This document shows positions 14,088-14,908 of a stretch of 14,908 nt of DNA, piece after piece. The stretch is from the NCBI GenBank assembly GCA_015222795.1, contig JADFVY010000570.1, positions 1 through 14,908 of the forward strand, given 5' to 3'. Under the pieces are notes generated by a model. It worked only from the letters and a program-made list of their open reading frames with translations. It searched no databases and had not been told where the DNA came from. A program made the position numbers and the translations under genes. This stretch comes from Pseudomonadota bacterium (GTDB taxonomy: Bacteria; Pseudomonadota; Alphaproteobacteria; UBA8366; JADFVY01). Numbering within the stretch: the first letter of the stretch is position 1; each line of letters begins with the position of its first letter.

Positions 14088-14768
14088 ATGAACGAAATCG
14101 TACCCAACATTACACAACTGCCGGTATCCCGGGTGTCCCGCGACACATTGCAGGAGCGGGTATTCCGCCAACTCACCGACCTGATCCTGGACGGCGAGAT
14201 CGCACCCGGGCAGTTGGTCACTATCCAGGCGCTCGCAGACGCGTTCGGGGTCAGCGCGATGCCCGTGCGCGAAGCGCTGAAACGCCTTACCGCCGCAAAC
14301 GCATTGACCGTGGTGTCGGGCCGGTCCATCGGCATTCCGCCACTATGCGCCCGGCGGTTGGAGGATTTGCGCAGGGTGCGCATCGAGGTGGAGAGCACGG
14401 CGGCGGAATGGGCGGCGGAAAAGATCGGCGCCGAGAGCATCGCGGCGCTGGAAGCCCTGCTGGAGAACATGAAGCGGGCTTCGGTGACCGGGGACGTGAA
14501 GGGCTATCTTCACGGTAATCGCGCCTTTCATTTCGAGATCTACAAGGCCGCCGGATCCGAGACATTGCTGGGAATCATCGAAAATCTATGGCTGCAAATC
14601 AGCCCCTATTTCAATCTGCTGCACGGTTCGGGCAACTATGCCGCGGCGAACGAACAGCACGAAGCAATCCTCACCGCAATTCGGGCCGGCAACAAGTCCG
14701 CCCTGAAGTCCGCGGTTCGCGCCGACATCGATGGCGCCTACGGAGTCCTGATGGCTCTCCTGGACTGA
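14088..14768 (+). CDS. GntR-family transcriptional regulator, FCD (FadR) subfamily
   Basis: A 226-aa one-component regulator. Residues 15-85 form the GntR winged helix (LQERVFRQLTDLILDGEIAP, then ALADAFGVSAMPVREALKRL as the helix-turn-helix, then a wing ending IGIPPL). Residues 90-220 form the all-helical FCD effector domain with H148 (NRAFHFEIYKAAG) and H191 (NEQHEAIL). At the third usual metal-ligand histidine (RAH) it has D213 (RADID), and H142 stands near the usual Asp position, so metal binding may differ from the standard site. The frame is open upstream to 13950, but ATG 14088 gives the normal family length; its SD (CAGGA) is close and weak. It is divergent from the eight-gene operon and is the likely repressor of it, with a sugar acid or pathway intermediate as inducer. 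Confidence 0.92.
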   Translation: MNEIVPNITQLPVSRVSRDTLQERVFRQLTDLILDGEIAPGQLVTIQALADAFGVSAMPVREALKRLTAANALTVVSGRSIGIPPLCARRLEDLRRVRIEVESTAAEWAAEKIGAESIAALEALLENMKRASVTGDVKGYLHGNRAFHFEIYKAAGSETLLGIIENLWLQISPYFNLLHGSGNYAAANEQHEAILTAIRAGNKSALKSAVRADIDGAYGVLMALLD

Positions 14769-14908
14769 TACAGACCACTAAGAGTCTGGCCCGGAATATG
14801 TTGTCGTTTTCATTGGCGTTCGCCGGCCGACTGCCGCGTTGCGGCCCTTGGCCGATGCGCGGCATCGCCCCGCGGACCGCGCCTTGCATTCGACTCGGCG
14901 AACGCCAA
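14769..14908. other. Hairpin-rich noncoding stretch bounded by a 13-bp inverted repeat (window edge)
   Basis: No convincing gene is present. A 5-bp stem CAGAC/GTCTG (14771-14788) follows the gntR stop. TTGGCGTTCGCCG (14813-14825) is perfectly inverted as CGGCGAACGCCAA (14896-14908). Between them are several short perfect hairpins: CCGC-GTT-GCGG, GATGC-GCG-GCATC (14854-14866) and CGCGG-A-CCGCG (14871-14881). It could be a terminator complex or a REP-like element. The right end may be incomplete because the repeat reaches the last base of the window. Confidence 0.5.

Noticed and set aside
14771..14788. CAGAC/GTCTG hairpin as the gntR terminator
   Set aside because: Only 5 bp with an 8-nt loop and no T-run; too weak to call.

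Overview
The window reads as chromosomal DNA from a GC-rich alphaproteobacterium, with AT-rich promoter islands. The protein types, the Shine-Dalgarno (SD) sequences and the REP-like palindrome (CCTTCGAGAC / CTCAGGATGAGG cores) suggest a Rhodospirillales-like lineage. That placement is an inference; no rRNA or marker gene is present. No tRNA, IS element, phage gene or CRISPR array was seen.

Layout. (1) Positions 1-2578, minus strand: preT then preA (cut by the left edge), the two subunits of NAD-dependent dihydropyrimidine dehydrogenase, the first step of reductive uracil/thymine breakdown. (2) Positions 2579-2727: a divergent promoter region with two back-to-back sigma70-like promoters over an 18-bp imperfect palindrome. 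(3) Positions 2728-4131, plus strand: an AtzF-like amidase lacking the C-terminal domain of allophanate hydrolases, followed by an overlapping 40-codon ORF. (4) Positions 4284-13846, minus strand: an eight-gene run. In transcription order it holds a periplasmic binding protein, a two-domain ribose-type ABC ATPase, a fused double permease, an SDR dehydrogenase, a lambda-crystallin-type 3-hydroxyacid dehydrogenase (GTG start), a BIME-like double hairpin, a beta-keto acid cleavage enzyme (BKACE, DUF849) and two tandem SMP-30 lactonases. (5) Positions 14088-14768, plus strand: a divergent GntR/FCD regulator. (6) The right edge carries a hairpin-rich noncoding stretch bounded by a 13-bp inverted repeat.

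How it may work. The eight-gene run looks like a complete import-and-oxidise module. A sugar, sugar lactone or sugar acid enters by the ABC system, SMP-30 enzymes open lactones, the 3-hydroxyl of the acid is oxidised by the SDR and/or the lambda-crystallin enzyme, and BKACE cleaves the resulting 3-keto acid with acetyl-CoA to acetoacetate plus a shorter acyl-CoA. This matches the oxidative deoxyribose/deoxyribonate route described in Pseudomonas and relatives (lactonase, SDR, BKACE). The SDR and BKACE resemble, from memory, the enzymes of that route. Because the module lies next to pyrimidine-base catabolism and the two promoter regions share an operator-like ATTTACC half-site, my main hypothesis is a locus that uses both halves of a deoxynucleoside: base through PreTA, sugar through oxidation and BKACE. 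The substrate is inferred, not shown.
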